Assembly (NCBI GenBank): GCA_022478985.1
Contig: JAKSZP010009629.1
Span: 1-64,000, forward strand
Length of the DNA: 64,000 nucleotides
Reading direction: 5' to 3'
DNA from: Massospora cicadina
Lineage: Eukaryota > Entomophthoromycota > Entomophthoromycetes > Entomophthorales > Entomophthoraceae
Shown: positions 23,388 through 35,110 of the stretch, piece by piece
How positions within the stretch are numbered: the first letter of the stretch is position 1
Layout: the number at the start of each line of letters is the position of its first letter
Position numbers and translations under genes: made by a program
Notes under the pieces: generated by a model
Told to the model about the DNA's origin: nothing
Database searches by the model: none
Seen by the model: the letters and a program-made list of their open reading frames with translations, nothing else

Positions 23388-25697
23388 AATTTAAAGATTA
23401 CCCAAGGATTATTTGGAGAGATATTGCACTGTTCTGCTGGCCTAACTTGGAAAAAGTCACTGTGCCTGGGTTTATTCTTCCCAATCATAATAAATTACAA
23501 GTTTTATTAGCTAGTTTTTATTTTGTCTCAATCAGATTAAGCAACTCTCATATTGTTGCTATTATTCATAATCTCTTGATTAGAAGGTGCATAGTATACA
23601 TGATTTTGGTAACCTGGATGAAATTTATTTTGAATATTAGGAATGACAAATAGTTCTTTCCTCAGTACCTAGAGAACACCTTGCTTGGTTGATGGAGAAT
23701 GAAAAAGGCCAATTACTGTCTCGCTTTGATCATAGAAAATGATTTTTAAGATGACTTTGATTTAAATTGTGCTCAAGACTTATTACACCATGCCAATTCT
23801 GGAAATACAGCACATATGCCTGCGTTCAATTAAATGATCAAAGGAAGCTTTCTTCATCTTGAATAAGGAAATCAAATTGATAATCTGGGAATGCTAGTGC
23901 CTTCTTATAGCCATTGGGCCTCCCCAGTTTTAATTTATAAAAAAAGAGGATGATATCAAAAATGTAATTATTAATCAAAGAAAGATTATTAATATCATTA
24001 AAAAAGATTCTTATCCCTTACCTCAGATTAATGATGCACTGGACCGCTTAGGCGGCGCAAGATATTTTAGCCATAGATCTAATTTTTAAGTAAGTGGAAA
24101 TTGAGTTTCTTAAGTCTGAATAGGAGAAGTGTGCTATGAGAATGGCTCAGGGACTGTATAAACCCACTTAGATGCTACAAGTGTTGTGAATTGCCCAAGA
24201 GTTTCTAGTGATCTATAATATTATTTAAGGTGAAGTAAAACTCTCATGTGTGCCGCTTTTCTGTATGATAAAAATGTATTTTCCAGAACATATAATGAAC
24301 TTATGCAGCAATCAGAAGAGGTTTTCTACTGGCTGGACAGAGCTGATTTTTAATTCAGTTGCAAAAGTGCAACTTAAGTACAGTCAAAATAATAGGTTTT
24401 TGTCATTGATAAACAGGGTTTATGGCCCCAGATAGCTAAAAATGAAGTTATAAAATGGATTAATCCGCTGAGTGGCAAGTGAGATTTCCAGGTGCTCTTG
24501 AAAATGATTGGCTACTATCTCTATTTTGTCTAAAACCTCAGGAATGTGTAGTGATCATTTGTTATATTTATTAAAAATTGACGTTCTATTCAGATGGATG
24601 GCAGACTGTCAATTAGTCTTTGATAAGTTGAGAACTTTTTTTATTTTAATAAGTTGAGAACTTTCTTTCCCAAAGCACCAATACTGCTCTTAAATTTTGT
24701 TACACTTTTTATATCCAAACAGACGCATATCTTACTGACATTGTGCTAGTATTGTCCCAAAATGATAACGAGGGAATTAAGAGCCCAGTAAAACTATGGC
24801 TGCACACTGGACATGCATGAACATAATTACACTGTATTGGAGAATGAGTGTCTGGCAGTCATCTATGCGTGAAAGCAATTCTAAGACTTGTATATGGGGT
24901 GCACTTTACTGCAGCAACTGAACACGCCTCCTTGAGCTGGTTACAAGTACTTAAGGAGCTAGAATGGCAGCTATCTCGATGGGCTTTTTACTACATGCAT
25001 TTGATTATGAGATTTAGCATTGTCCTGGCATGAAGCATCAAACTTTGACTGACTCTCTCATCTGCCCACTGTGGCATTAGTGGCAAAATTTAGCTGATTA
25101 AGTATAAAATAAAATGTTAACCCTACAATATAGTAATGAACTGGATGAATTTAAATGCATGCTGGATAACTTGAGGAAAAAATACCCATATCATGAATTG
25201 AAAGCTGTTTAAGATTACAATGAACAACAGTTTTTTATTTATTAAATTTAACTGAGCAAACTGAGAGATAATTGTGTATCGTAAGGTGATGGGGCATGGC
25301 TCAATATAAGTAAACACTTGAGAAGTTAAAATCTCAATAAGATAGAAATAAATACCCTAAATATCAATGAGAGTCTTAGCAGTTGTAAAGAGTTACAAGT
25401 TGAAGTCTTACCAAAAAGCTACCTCCTATCAAATGGTCAAACTTAATTTTGCTTTTAACACCATCTCCACAGATGTTGTCAGTCTATTGCCAGCAGTTCT
25501 GGCCAATGTAAGCATATTATTTTGGCCATTCATAACTTTAAAAATAAGTTGGAGGCCAAAGCTATTTGGTAACTTAATTTATTACAATGGCTAGGTTTGT
25601 TTTGAAGAATATTATATATCAGCATGGATGCCACAATTTATACTAACTGATGATGAGGCTAATTATATATCTCATATATTATAAAAGTAAATGTATT
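23388..25697 (+). pseudogene. H RT, RNase H and start of integrase, broken
   Basis: Gypsy pol resumes after G2. RT: SYSHWASPVLIYKK near 23907, then SYPLPQINDALDRLGGARYF at about 24010-24068 (the conserved Y-P-L-P-x-I-D-D-L-L motif). RNase H: FYIQTDAYLTDIVLVLSQ near 24710 and YTVLENECLAVIYA at about 24832-24873. Integrase: FNTISTDVVSLLPAVLANVS near 25448, then PQFILTDDEANYISHIL near 25632-25682, the second catalytic Asp region. LINE A3 cuts in immediately after. Stops and frameshifts throughout. Confidence 0.8.
25681..25697. repeat. Left target-site duplication of LINE A3
   Basis: ATAAAAGTAAATGTATT, identical to 30978-30994 (17 of 17). Confidence 0.92.
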
Positions 25698-25796
25698 AAA
25701 AAAACTTTCCTTTCTCGTTGCAAACACTTTTGCAACCCATTCAATTCAAGACTAAATCTAGTTTGATAATCTCATAGAGGAAATTAGTCTGCGCCC

Positions 25797-27107
25797 ATGT
25801 CTGGGAGCAGTTGGGCAAGCAAGGCAAGAGGAGCAGGCGGAAGGCCCGCGGCCTCTAACGTTCAAAAACGCCCTGGAGAATCTGGCGGAATAGAAAAAAA
25901 TCTAAAAAAACTGGCGGTCACAATTTCCCCAGAGATACTCGTGAGGCAAGCACGATGCAACCAGTACATCAATACGCCACATTCCCAGCCACTTTTGTCG
26001 GTGGAATTCAGAGTCCGTGTGTATCTGGACATCCAAAAAATGGCCCTATGGGAAAAATTTTGTGAGATTGTACACAAAATTTTCCCTACTGCAGTGTACA
26101 TTGCACCTCACTCCATGTCACGCGGTTGGCTGGACCTAGGTTTTGAAAGCAAAATAGCAGCAGATGAGGCTGCAGTGGTGCGCGTAGTGGTTGACCTCCC
26201 TGAAGGGCAATGGATCATCAAAACTAAATGCACCAGATGGACAAAATCAAACCAAATTTTCCTCACGTTTGACTTTTTGCCTACTATGGTAAAACGTGAT
26301 ATTTTGGAGCAACACCTGAAAGATGGTCTCACCATATACAGCGAAATACAATCTTTTGAAATGCAACGTTTCACGCTGATGCCACACCTGTGCACCGGCA
26401 AAGCCATCGCAGTTCTGACCCCAACTGAGGAGATCACAAAGGACCTAACCCAGATCCCGCACTCCACCTTTATTGACATCGCAGGGCACACCACCCACCC
26501 ATTCTGGGTAACCGTGGACAGCGCGCCCCCCATTTGCACCCACTGTGACGCATTTGGCCATAAGGCACACGCGTGCCCCATTAAAGAGGGCGTTACATTC
26601 CAAGAGCACCCCTCGGCAGCCATGGCCAGCAGAGAGGTGCACTACAAACCAACTTCAAGCACCAAAGAGGCTTTCCCGTGGGGAGCACAAGGCTGCTACC
26701 TATTGGTAAAGCCCATCTCCCCGCAGGAGCGGAAGAAGGCCAAGCAGGCCCATAGGACCGCAGCCAAGGAAGCGGCCAAGGTCACCACCACCATCCCACA
26801 CTCACAACGCCAGGAGGACATGGAGACCTTCGCGGCGGAAGCAACTTGGGAATCCATCACCCAATCAGATTGGGAGGCCCAAGCTGAACGGGCCACTCAA
26901 TCTGAGGATCTGATGGGAGATTCAATCTCACCCAATCGCTGCACCCAAGCCCCAGTTGAAACTGACTTGGGACCTATCCCAACTGAAAAAAAAATTTGCC
27001 CCACTCGATGGTGCACCGAACTTATCCGCACCGCAAAAAATTCGTCCGACGTTGGGAAAACAAAAAGTGAAGGCCAAAGCCAACGTGACTCTTTCCGCAA
27101 AATTTAA
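25797..27107 (+). CDS. LINE A3 ORF1 (RRM-like plus CCHC RNA-binding protein)
   Basis: The best-preserved ORF1 of family A, 436 codons from the family start MSGSSWASKARGAGG. The N-terminus is basic and Gly/Ala-rich. About residues 155-240 look like an RRM fold (IFLTFDFLP as one core strand, a helix VKRDILEQHLKDGL, TGKAIAVLTP as another strand). A zinc knuckle CTHCDAFGHKAHAC follows at about 246-259. The expected role is binding the element RNA as a ribonucleoprotein. The last 40 or so residues are out of the family frame: an A/T run at 26986-26997 is two bases shorter than in A4. The family-frame tail (GAPNLSAPQKIRPT...) lies in the overlapping ORF 26956-27282. No signal peptide or membrane segment. 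Confidence 0.85.
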   Translation: MSGSSWASKARGAGGRPAASNVQKRPGESGGIEKNLKKLAVTISPEILVRQARCNQYINTPHSQPLLSVEFRVRVYLDIQKMALWEKFCEIVHKIFPTAVYIAPHSMSRGWLDLGFESKIAADEAAVVRVVVDLPEGQWIIKTKCTRWTKSNQIFLTFDFLPTMVKRDILEQHLKDGLTIYSEIQSFEMQRFTLMPHLCTGKAIAVLTPTEEITKDLTQIPHSTFIDIAGHTTHPFWVTVDSAPPICTHCDAFGHKAHACPIKEGVTFQEHPSAAMASREVHYKPTSSTKEAFPWGAQGCYLLVKPISPQERKKAKQAHRTAAKEAAKVTTTIPHSQRQEDMETFAAEATWESITQSDWEAQAERATQSEDLMGDSISPNRCTQAPVETDLGPIPTEKKICPTRWCTELIRTAKNSSDVGKTKSEGQSQRDSFRKI

Positions 27108-27214
27108 CAAAAACCCCGATAGCGTTGCTGCTAATACCTGCGCTGCTGTGAAAGCCTGTGGGGATCTGGAAGAGGCTGGTGGGCCCAGGGGCCCACCCTC
27201 GCACCTAAGGTGCA

Positions 27215-30200
27215 ATGGGGGAAACCTTCACTCTAGGGATGCTGAATATCGCCGGACTCAAGGCCTCCCTGTCCCAGGGTAGGAAACTGAGTTTTTTACA
27301 AAATAATTTACCCGTGGATATCCTGGCTATCCAGGAAACCCACTGTCCATAAGGTTCTGAGGAAGCTTGGAAAACAATGCTCCTACCATCCCTATCCTTT
27401 TGGTCAAAGCACTGTGAGGTGCTAATTCAGAAAAACAATTTTTTCAAATTTATATCTTCAGAAACATTCCTAAATGACCAAGTGCTCGTTGTCACCTTCT
27501 CATGGGCCGATGTTGCATACACAATCATCAACATATACGCCCCAAACGGTGCACAAGAGCGTCAGGAATTTTTCTTGTCAGTTAAATCCCTCCCGCTACC
27601 CCCCAATTCTTTCCTAATTGGCGACATGAACTGTTGGCTAACCTCACCAACAGACCGGTGGCTGCCCTCACCCCACACCCCACAGGGTCACATAGAACTA
27701 CGCGTTCTAAAAGCCACCCTTGGGTTAATGGATGTGCTGCCGCGACATGCCCCACTGCTCGAAAACATGATGCATCCCCACATCCACAACGGCCAATTAA
27801 GGTCCATGACCCACATTGACCTTATTCTAGCGCCAGCAAGATTCCAACCCCACATCTCCCACTTCAAAACAACGAAAATGGAATTCTCCAACCACTGACT
27901 GGTCTCGATAACATACCACTTACCTGTCACAGTTGCAAAGGCCCCACATTGGTGCAAAATCCGCCCCCCAGAGCTTGCGTCGCCAGGATTTTCCACGTGG
28001 GTGGAAGAGGCAACTTTGGCAAAATTGTTTGTTGCACCGTTTTGCGCAGACCCCATTTCCACATAGGTAACTTTCAAAGAAGACACCATCTGCCACTATC
28101 GCCATCTCTCATCCAGACGCTCATGAGCCACATTGGCAGTTATATCGCGCGCTGGCAGAATTGGCCCACTTGGAGTCCAACATTCCAGCCTCAGGATATA
28201 GCCCTGCATGGGGCCAGAAGTGGGCGGAGGCAGCAGCCCACCTCAACGCACTTGAAAGGCAACACAAACATCAGGTTTGTGTCCAATACAGGGCCACACA
28301 CATCACTAAAGGTGACAAGTGCACCGCATACTTCTTCAAAAAAATTTTTGCACCACGCCAGAGCGTGGCCTGCATACAGGTGCAAAGATTGGATAATTCT
28401 ATCGTGGACACACTGGCTGAAGTGGCAATCAAAATGCAAAGATATTACTCCAAGTTATACCGAGCTGAACCAATTCAGCCAGCTGAAATGGCAGAATTTC
28501 TCGACAGAGCTCATATCCACACCATTTTCTGATACCCAGAAATAATGAATTTATTTACTCCGAACGAATTATGGACTACCATTTGCAGTGCGACAAACTG
28601 AAAATGCCCAGGCCCAGATGGCATTCCATATGAGTTCTACAAAAAATATTTTAAATATATATCCCTATTGCTGCTAGCCTCACTCAACCAAAGCCTGTTG
28701 GAAACGCGCCTCCTACCAGGAGGACATGAGGCTTTTACAGTCACACTCTTCAAGAAAGGGGATAGGCTAGACTTAGCCAACTGGCGCCCCATTTCTCTAA
28801 CAAACACAGACACCAAAATTTTAACAAAAATCATGGCTAACCATTTAGGGACTGTAGCATCTGCCACCATCTCTCCAGAACAATTCAGTTTCATCCCCAG
28901 AAGGTTGATTTGGGATAACGTGCACTCTGTGGCTAATGTGTGTCAGTCCACAGCCTCTGGGCACTTGTATTCTTGGACCAACAAAAGGCCTATGATAGAG
29001 TAAACTGGGAATACCTTAGGGCCTGCCTCCAACATTCCGCCTACCTCCCCGCTTCATTAACTGGGTGATGCTGCTCATGGAATCTGCAACAATGGCTGTG
29101 CGCGGCCCAGGTTTCCTAACGGAAGTAGTCCATCCTCAAAGAGGCCTGCGACAAGGGGACCCCCTGAGCCCACTCTTATACAACTTCAGCCTTGACCCAC
29201 TACTGCGAAATGTGAATGCCCAACTCACTGGGGTCCATGTGCCAGGCCAAACCCCAGTCAAGATGATGGCATTTGCAGATGATTGCGTGGTGGGGGTGTC
29301 TAATAATAAAGATGCACGCGCGCTTGAAGCCCTCATCCAGGAATATTCCCAGTAAGCAACGCGGCACTGAACGCCTCCAAAACCGAAATCATCCTACTTG
29401 GTCAGTTTCAGAACTGCTGGGCCCCAGCAAGTAGTTCCCAACCCAGCCCAGCTGCTCGCCCAAGTCCACGCCTTACTAACTCAAAACACACCGCTCCACT
29501 GGTGCTCCCCTTTGTGCCACGACCTACCATAGGACTGGTACACCATCTGGGCGTGTGGTTGGAGTCAGGAGGATACGCGTCAGCAGTAATGGAGGGCCAT
29601 ATACTGGACAACGTGACGAAGCGAAACGCCTCTCTCAGAGCCCACCCCTACTACCCTCACTGGCAGGGTTGTTCTTGCCAACTCTATGCTCCTATCCAAA
29701 GTCTGGTTTGGAGCCCACGCCATCCCCTTCTCCCCAAGCTTCTTCAAATCCCTGTATGCTTTGCTACAAGGTTGGCTTTGGTCAGGCCGCCCTCCACCAG
29801 TACGGCTAGAGGTCATGTTTGGCCCTCATCATCATGGTGGCATGGGCCTACTTGACTTCAAATCCCATGCCGCCAAGATCCTAGGCACCTGGATTGCGGC
29901 CGTCACTGCTCCTACACTCCCATCCCAACACTGGTCCCGCGCGGCCTGCTCCAACTTCTCCCAAGCCTTGGGCCTCAACAATCTATCAAACCCTAACTCC
30001 CTGATGAAATACCTCGCATCACACACATCAGCCACAGGTCCTCACGGGACCAAAACCCACTACAAACGAATCCTACTCTCCATGCGAAGCGCAGAGTGGA
30101 GAATTCATATTAGTGGACATACAACCCGAAGAGGCCGCCCCTCTCCTCAGTTCACACAAGAGGTACAGGGGCTACCCATCCATGATGGCGTGATCCCCAT

Positions 30201-30839
30201 TCGACCCCAAGTCCTATCCAGGGTGGACTACCTGGATATGATGGACATCCCTTATTCCACTGAGACCCAAAAGACTATCTGGAAATACGCACACCATCCT
30301 CTGTTGCAGCCTCAAGTCCACTCCCATGTGTGGCGCTGCCTGAGGCAGGTGTATCATACAGCTGAGCGCTCTAATGCTTTACACTCATCCTGTGTCATGT
30401 TTGGCCAGTATGGAACGCTGTTTCACCGCCTGGAGAAGTGCCCCACCTCTAAAGTAATATGGCGCGAAGTCCAACGTCTGCTAGGCCAGGATCAAACACA
30501 TCCCTTCAGTCTGTCAAGAGATATGTTTGCTTCATCAATGGCCTCCCCCTCCCACCCTCCCTTCATGCTCTGGTGGTTGCAATCGCCATGTGGACTATCC
30601 ACACGATTGTCTTGGATGCCATTGCCGGATCCATCCCCACCCTCCCTGAAGCTGTCCACAGATTCTGGTCTCATTTGGTGGATCACTTTCAAGCGTGGAT
30701 GTTTGGATATCTCCCACCACGTCGCCGGCAGCTGGTCTCCTCCTGGTTCCCAGTCTGGTTCATCAAATCAGACCCCTTCCTCCACACGTGCTCAATAGTG
30801 GCTACGCCCCCTACACACGTTCCCTCCCCCTTCCCATAA
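27215..30839 (+). pseudogene. LINE A3 ORF2 (endonuclease, RT, zinc finger), broken
   Basis: The start MGETFTLGMLNIAGLKA at 27215 overlaps the end of the ORF1 tail frame by up to 68 bp. Endonuclease: DILAIQETHC near 27320, GDMNCWL near 27622, and a degenerate SNH-stop-LV at 27890-27901 for the SDH motif. RT: CPGPDG near 28608, DLANWRPISLTNTDTK near 28768, GLRQGDPLSPLL near 29146, FADDC near 29270. Zinc finger motif near 30386 has Phe for the second Cys (CVMFGQYGTLFHRLEKC). Stops include TAG 28064, TGA 28599 and TAA 29353, all shared with A4. An earlier stop near 27350 and the one at 27896 are private to A3. Confidence 0.9.
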
Positions 30840-30977
30840 GTGGCGTTCCCGCTGGCAACAAGAGATAGCATCACTTCTCTGGGGTGCCTCACCTGGTACT
30901 GAGTTTTGTCTCGTCTGAGTCATATTCGGAAGTGTCCATCCCATGGTCGGCCTTCCCCACAATAAATTTAAATTTAA

Positions 30978-30994
30978 ATAAAAGTAAATGTATT
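30978..30994. repeat. Right target-site duplication of LINE A3
   Basis: Identical to 25681-25697; follows the TTTAAA-type tail. Confidence 0.92.
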
Positions 30995-31153
30995 GATAGA
31001 TATTTAAGTGTTATTATCTACCCCTATCACCCACAAACCAACGGTAATGTGGAACAAGTAAACGGTACTTTTGTTGGTATCATACTTGAAGTTAACTATG
31101 GGAAAAGGCTCCAGTTGAAAAAAAATTTTACCTTCAATTTTTGTTTATAAAAA
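30995..31153 (+). pseudogene. H integrase, continued after LINE A3
   Basis: Reads YHPQTNGNVEQVNGT near 31024-31068, the conserved motif around the third catalytic residue of gypsy integrases (YHPQTDGQTERVN; the catalytic Glu is retained in NVEQ). The piece joins in order to 23388-25697 once LINE A3 and one TSD are removed. It is interrupted again at about 31154. Confidence 0.85.
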
Positions 31154-31822
31154 TGTGTAACGGTCAGGTTAAACCAATCGTTACATTTTAACTCAAGATT
31201 CAGAAATCTGAATCTAGAGTCAAAACACTTTTTGAGGTTTTTTGAGGTTTATGCGGGGTCCGGCACTGGGCTGTGCCCCTCCCGCACTATTCTTAGGCTC
31301 TTAGGGGCCTAAAGAACAGTGCAGGAGGGCTCCCCAGAAGGGCGACCTTAAAAGGTCGAGCCCACACGATTCTGAACTCAGTTCAGAATTTTTCCTCATT
31401 TCCCGCTCTCGCATGGGGTTCTCTGGTGGCCTCAGGGCTGCCCTTGCCTTGTCTTACCTGGTATCCCGCGAAGAGATAAATATTTGTATCCATAACAAAA
31501 TAATGGGATTTGGCGTCGAGAACCTAGATTTTGCCAAATACCCTGTTTTTTTATGTCTCGTTTGTGGCTATAAGTCATCAGGATTGAATTCACCCTCAAG
31601 TTTATTTTTGATAATAAATAAAACAAGGCTAATTTCAGGGTCAGATCCTCACTTACCTGTGTTCTTTTCTCGTTTTTTGAATTTCCCAAAATCCAATGTT
31701 GAATTGGCAAATATGACGAATCAAGCACTTACCTTGAGGGAACCTCATATTAGACAAACATTAGGCGCCCATCGCCAAGGCAAGATGGTGATCAAAAACT
31801 GGGATGTTTTCATCGTTACACA
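31154..31822. mobile_element. Hairpin-rich element with short terminal inverted repeats
   Basis: The ends are TGTGTAACG and CGTTACACA, exact inverted repeats of 9 bp, flanked by AAT or AATG on both sides depending on where the edge is placed. It interrupts the integrase of H. The left 235 bp contain five strong hairpins in a row: 31156-31185, 31186-31225, 31277-31329, 31343-31358 and 31369-31389; the third has about 20 paired bases. This part is GC-rich within an AT-rich region. An ORF of 138 codons (31413-31829, +) has no motif I recognise. It could be a MITE-like DNA transposon relic or a foldback element. Confidence 0.55.
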
Positions 31823-32334
31823 ATGCTAACATTTAACAACAGGGCAGTCACCATTACAATCATTATATTGGATACACCCTGTGCTACCCACTATTGTATA
31901 TTCATGTGTTCATAAAGAGAACTTGAGTCCTACTTGATATCTTAATAAATTTTGCAGACTTTAGTTCAAGTACATAGTGAAGCTTAATCCAAGCACTGTC
32001 CTAGAAAGTGGGACTTGGAAGCACTTTAATGTTGATTAATGAATCCTACACACCTTTTATATAAGGGAATAAATCCAGTACTATGATAATTATGAATTTT
32101 TTATATGAACTATAAAGCAGTAACACATCTGGTAAGGCCCTTTGAGATAATTTTGAAGACATCTACTAATGCCTACACTCTTAATGATCCTCATAAGGGT
32201 TACCTTATTAATAAAATGTGCTAAGTTTTAAAGAAGTATCAGCGGAGCTCTGGCCCCAGGCTACAGCTTCCCAATAACTTAAGTTTCTTCCCCCTTAGTT
32301 TTATTCTCTTATGTTTGGTCAAATGGGGAAAAAT
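31823..32334 (+). pseudogene. H integrase C-terminal part with GPY/F-like motif
   Basis: At 32124-32219 the frame reads THLVRPFEIILKTSTNAYTL..., which matches the G-P-F/Y-E-I...A-Y-T-L module near the end of many gypsy integrases (here the Gly is Arg). This shows that H continues past the hairpin-rich element. Just before 32335 there is a purine-rich tract (AAATGGGGAAAAAT), a good polypurine tract candidate. Confidence 0.6.
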
Positions 32335-32430
32335 TGCAATATGGGTTGACCAATCATGTGAACAAAATTAGTATTTATTTAACATATACTTCTATTTATA
32401 TTAACATCTAAATGAAAGTGTTAGTTAATT
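32335..32430 (+). repeat. Candidate start of H 3' LTR
   Basis: TGCAATATGGGTTGACCAAT resembles the start of the candidate 5' LTR at 8001 and directly follows a polypurine-like tract. Similarity fades after about 100 bp, so the LTR is truncated or interrupted. Confidence 0.38.
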
Positions 32431-33189
32431 GGATTACCAGGCTAAGTTTGATTCACAAGTATTAAAACGCTGATTAACTGTTGTTAGGTTAAATCGCTGA
32501 CATAAATGATATAATAATGGGAGATAGTTAGGGTAAGCTGGGGCCTTCGCGTGGCATGCCCAAGGAAATCCTGTAAAAACATGGGTGAGTAGCCAACACC
32601 AGAACCCAAAGATGCACTACAGAAGAGTCTAGTAGTGGCCTGAAAGAGGTGTGGGATGGAAGCTGATGACTGTTATCCAAACTATTCTTTTGGGATGCTT
32701 TCACTCCCCATTGAGTGGAATATGGCCAGGAAGAGGGGTCAAGAGTCAGCGCATTGTCTGTCACACTAATCTTCTATGAGGCGGGGCTCTACAAAAGCAG
32801 GTCCTTAGCGACAAGGGTGGGGCAATCCTGATTTTCTGTACTTGTACACCTGTCTAAAATAATCACCACGGTATTTTAGGTTGTCCTGAAACCTGGATAG
32901 AAGCCAATAGCTCATGTGGACTTACACTGGTGCATCAATAGGCGAGAGCACTCACATACCAAATTGACAGATCAACCAAAAGAGATGCAACACTTCCTGA
33001 ACAAAAAGGGCCCAGAGAGGCGAACTCTGTTACAAAACAATCCGGAGAGACCAATTCTGTTATTATATAATAAGTGGGTGCAGCCCCCTCTTACCTGAAC
33101 GCTTTGGTCTCCTAGTTGGAGGTGGCTACTAATTAATTTATGGTTGAAACCAAGCTTTTCAAAGCGGGGAACTCTGGTATCTCAAAAGA
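32431..33189. other. Unassigned sequence, possibly LINE C leader
   Basis: No recognisable coding signal on either strand. It precedes the LINE C ORF1 relic and could include its 5' leader or the rest of the H LTR. Confidence 0.3.
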
Positions 33190-34620
33190 TTAGACGGCTG
33201 TCATGGTGGAGAGTCTAAAAAAGGTCCCACCATGGAGGTGAAGACTGGGGTGGTCTAAGGAGATGCTCATGGGCCGCATGATTGAAGTATGTGGGTTTTC
33301 CCCATTCCATAATTAAAGTTTAACTCCTGGATTAAAACTTATGACCTTCCAGTCCAAGGCTCAGAAGGAACAGGTTTCTTTGCCAGTTTGAGCACTAAGA
33401 ATGAGGAGGCCATATGTCTTTAAATTGTCACCGAGATTAGAAGGTTATTACTGAGGAACGTGCCACCTGTTATCATTAGATGAGCCATGATGTCTCAGCT
33501 AAAAGGCTTTATCAGTTTGATCTTCTTTAATAAGAAAAATTTGGTAAAGAAACTTTAAGCAGAAGGACGTTAGCTTGAAAATGTTCCTGTAAGATCTGAG
33601 AACTGGGTCTTGAAAGTTGAACTTTCAAAGTCATACGTGTAGTTGCCTCATTCAGTAACTTTGGGGAACTGGAGTGTCCCTGTGGTACCACTGTACCAGT
33701 GCCTTCTTGTGTGGTCTGAAGGGGCATTAGAGCTACTATTCCTCAGGCTAAACCTCCTGCGGCAGTGGCCAAACCTAATGAGTCTAGAGAGTGGAAGCCA
33801 CCTATGGTGACCATAGAGAAAGAGAAGCTAGCTCTCCAGAAGATGTTAGATAAACTAGCTGAGTTGTCAGCCAAGGTAAAGGAGGTGGCTGCGGCTTGCA
33901 ATGCTAATTTGGAGGTGATGACTGAGTTGCTTAAATTTTCCAATAAGGTCAGTAAGGAGTTGAAGCGGACTTGGAAGTTTTGGAAAGCTGCTAGAAGCCA
34001 ATTGAGCTTAGTAGCGCTTTGTCCCAATCTGCAAAGGACATTATGGAGTATTTTGCCTCTCAAATGGATGGTTTTTTCCATCTCCTGATTGCGAAAGGAG
34101 AGCATCTACAATGATGTAGGTGGGATGGAGCGTGCTAAACCCATAAGGGAAGAGGCGGAGGTAAGGGGAGCTGACCGCTAGCAATAGTTTTGCAGTGCCT
34201 TCTAACCCAATGCCTCCAATCAAAGGGGAGGGGTCAGTTGAGGAACCTAGCAAGCTAAGATTTTGGCGGATGCTGTGACAGAGCAGCCACCACCCCTGGC
34301 CCAGTCTATTATTGTAAAGGGGAGTAAGAAACGTGGCCGCGCTAAACCAGCTGAGGTGGAAGAGGATGGGATCCACTGGAACTTTATACTAAAGCCTCTT
34401 CAGTTTTGAACCTATGGCGACCAAAGATGAATTTTCTAATGCGCAGGGTCTGAATGCCCTCAGGCAGAAGCAGCGGGTGAAACTCAGACTGCAAAAACAT
34501 AGGGAACTAATCAGCCTCTTAATTGACATTAAGTCCATTCCTGGGGTGGAAGAGGATTGTTTTTACCAATTCCCTCTGAAACATTCATTTTTAATCTCAC
34601 TCAGTAATCAATCAAACTAA
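33190..34620 (+). pseudogene. LINE C ORF1 relic with coiled-coil stretch
   Basis: Open pieces at 33765-34088 and 34414-34620 plus broken readings before them (for example MSQLKGFISLIFFNKKNLVK near 33492). The middle piece is rich in Lys, Glu, Leu and Ala (EKEKLALQKMLDKLAELSAK near 33810) and would form a coiled coil, as in many LINE ORF1 proteins. I do not see a zinc knuckle. Assignment to a LINE rests on the endonuclease motif that follows at 34880. Confidence 0.45.
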
Positions 34621-34689
34621 TATTCGCCATTAGTGGAGGGGAAGAGGGAGGTAGAGAAACCAAAGGGGATTATTTTGGTCTGGTGGGCG

Positions 34690-35062
34690 GACAAGGTTAA
34701 GGTGTTGGTCAAAAGGGTATTGTTCCAGGAAGGACAGTGGCAGTGATGTCAATGTTTGGAGAGGATTCAATTTGGTTTATCAGAATATAGGCGCCAAATT
34801 TGGGTCTGAAAGGAAGGTCTTCTTTCAGAAGATCGGCCTGAGGATCCAGTAGGAAGGCTTTGAGGGTGTTTTTAATGCAGGGGAGACATGAACTTTGTCT
34901 GATTTAGTGATGACAGGGTTGAGGCTTCAGGCAACTAGAGTTAAGATCCTGGAGCCCACGAATTGGCATTTTTATTGATTGGTATTGGCCTACTGGATGT
35001 ATGGAGAGTGGGCTATGGTGATTGTCAGATTCCTTGTGGTTGACCTAAAATAAACTCTTAGA
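34690..35062 (+). pseudogene. LINE C endonuclease relic
   Basis: Reads GDMNFV-stop-FSDDRVEASGN near 34883-34940 and then IGIGLLDVWRVGYGDC near 34980-35025. This is the typical G-D-F/M-N...D-R...L-D-x-W-R pattern of LINE AP endonucleases. The family is not that of A, B or D. The reading ends near 35060, before the final SDH motif; the RT of what seems the same family appears 13 kb away at 48.0-50.7 kb. Confidence 0.6.
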
Positions 35063-35110
35063 CAACACCACATCAGGGTAATCATCCTCCCAATGCTTGA
35101 ACTAATACTC

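Larger units (their letters stand above)
25698..30977 (+). mobile_element. LINE A3, young copy inside the H integrase
   Basis: Full-length LINE A of about 5.28 kb with a perfect 17 bp TSD. It begins with a short A-run and CTTTCCTTTCTCGTTGCA and ends CCACAATAAATTTAAATTTAA. ORF1 starts at 25797 and is open for 436 codons; ORF2 starts at 27215 and is dead. It lies within the integrase gene of gypsy element H, which continues in frame order on both sides. Much of the sequence is near-identical to A4, including shared disabling changes. Confidence 0.96.
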
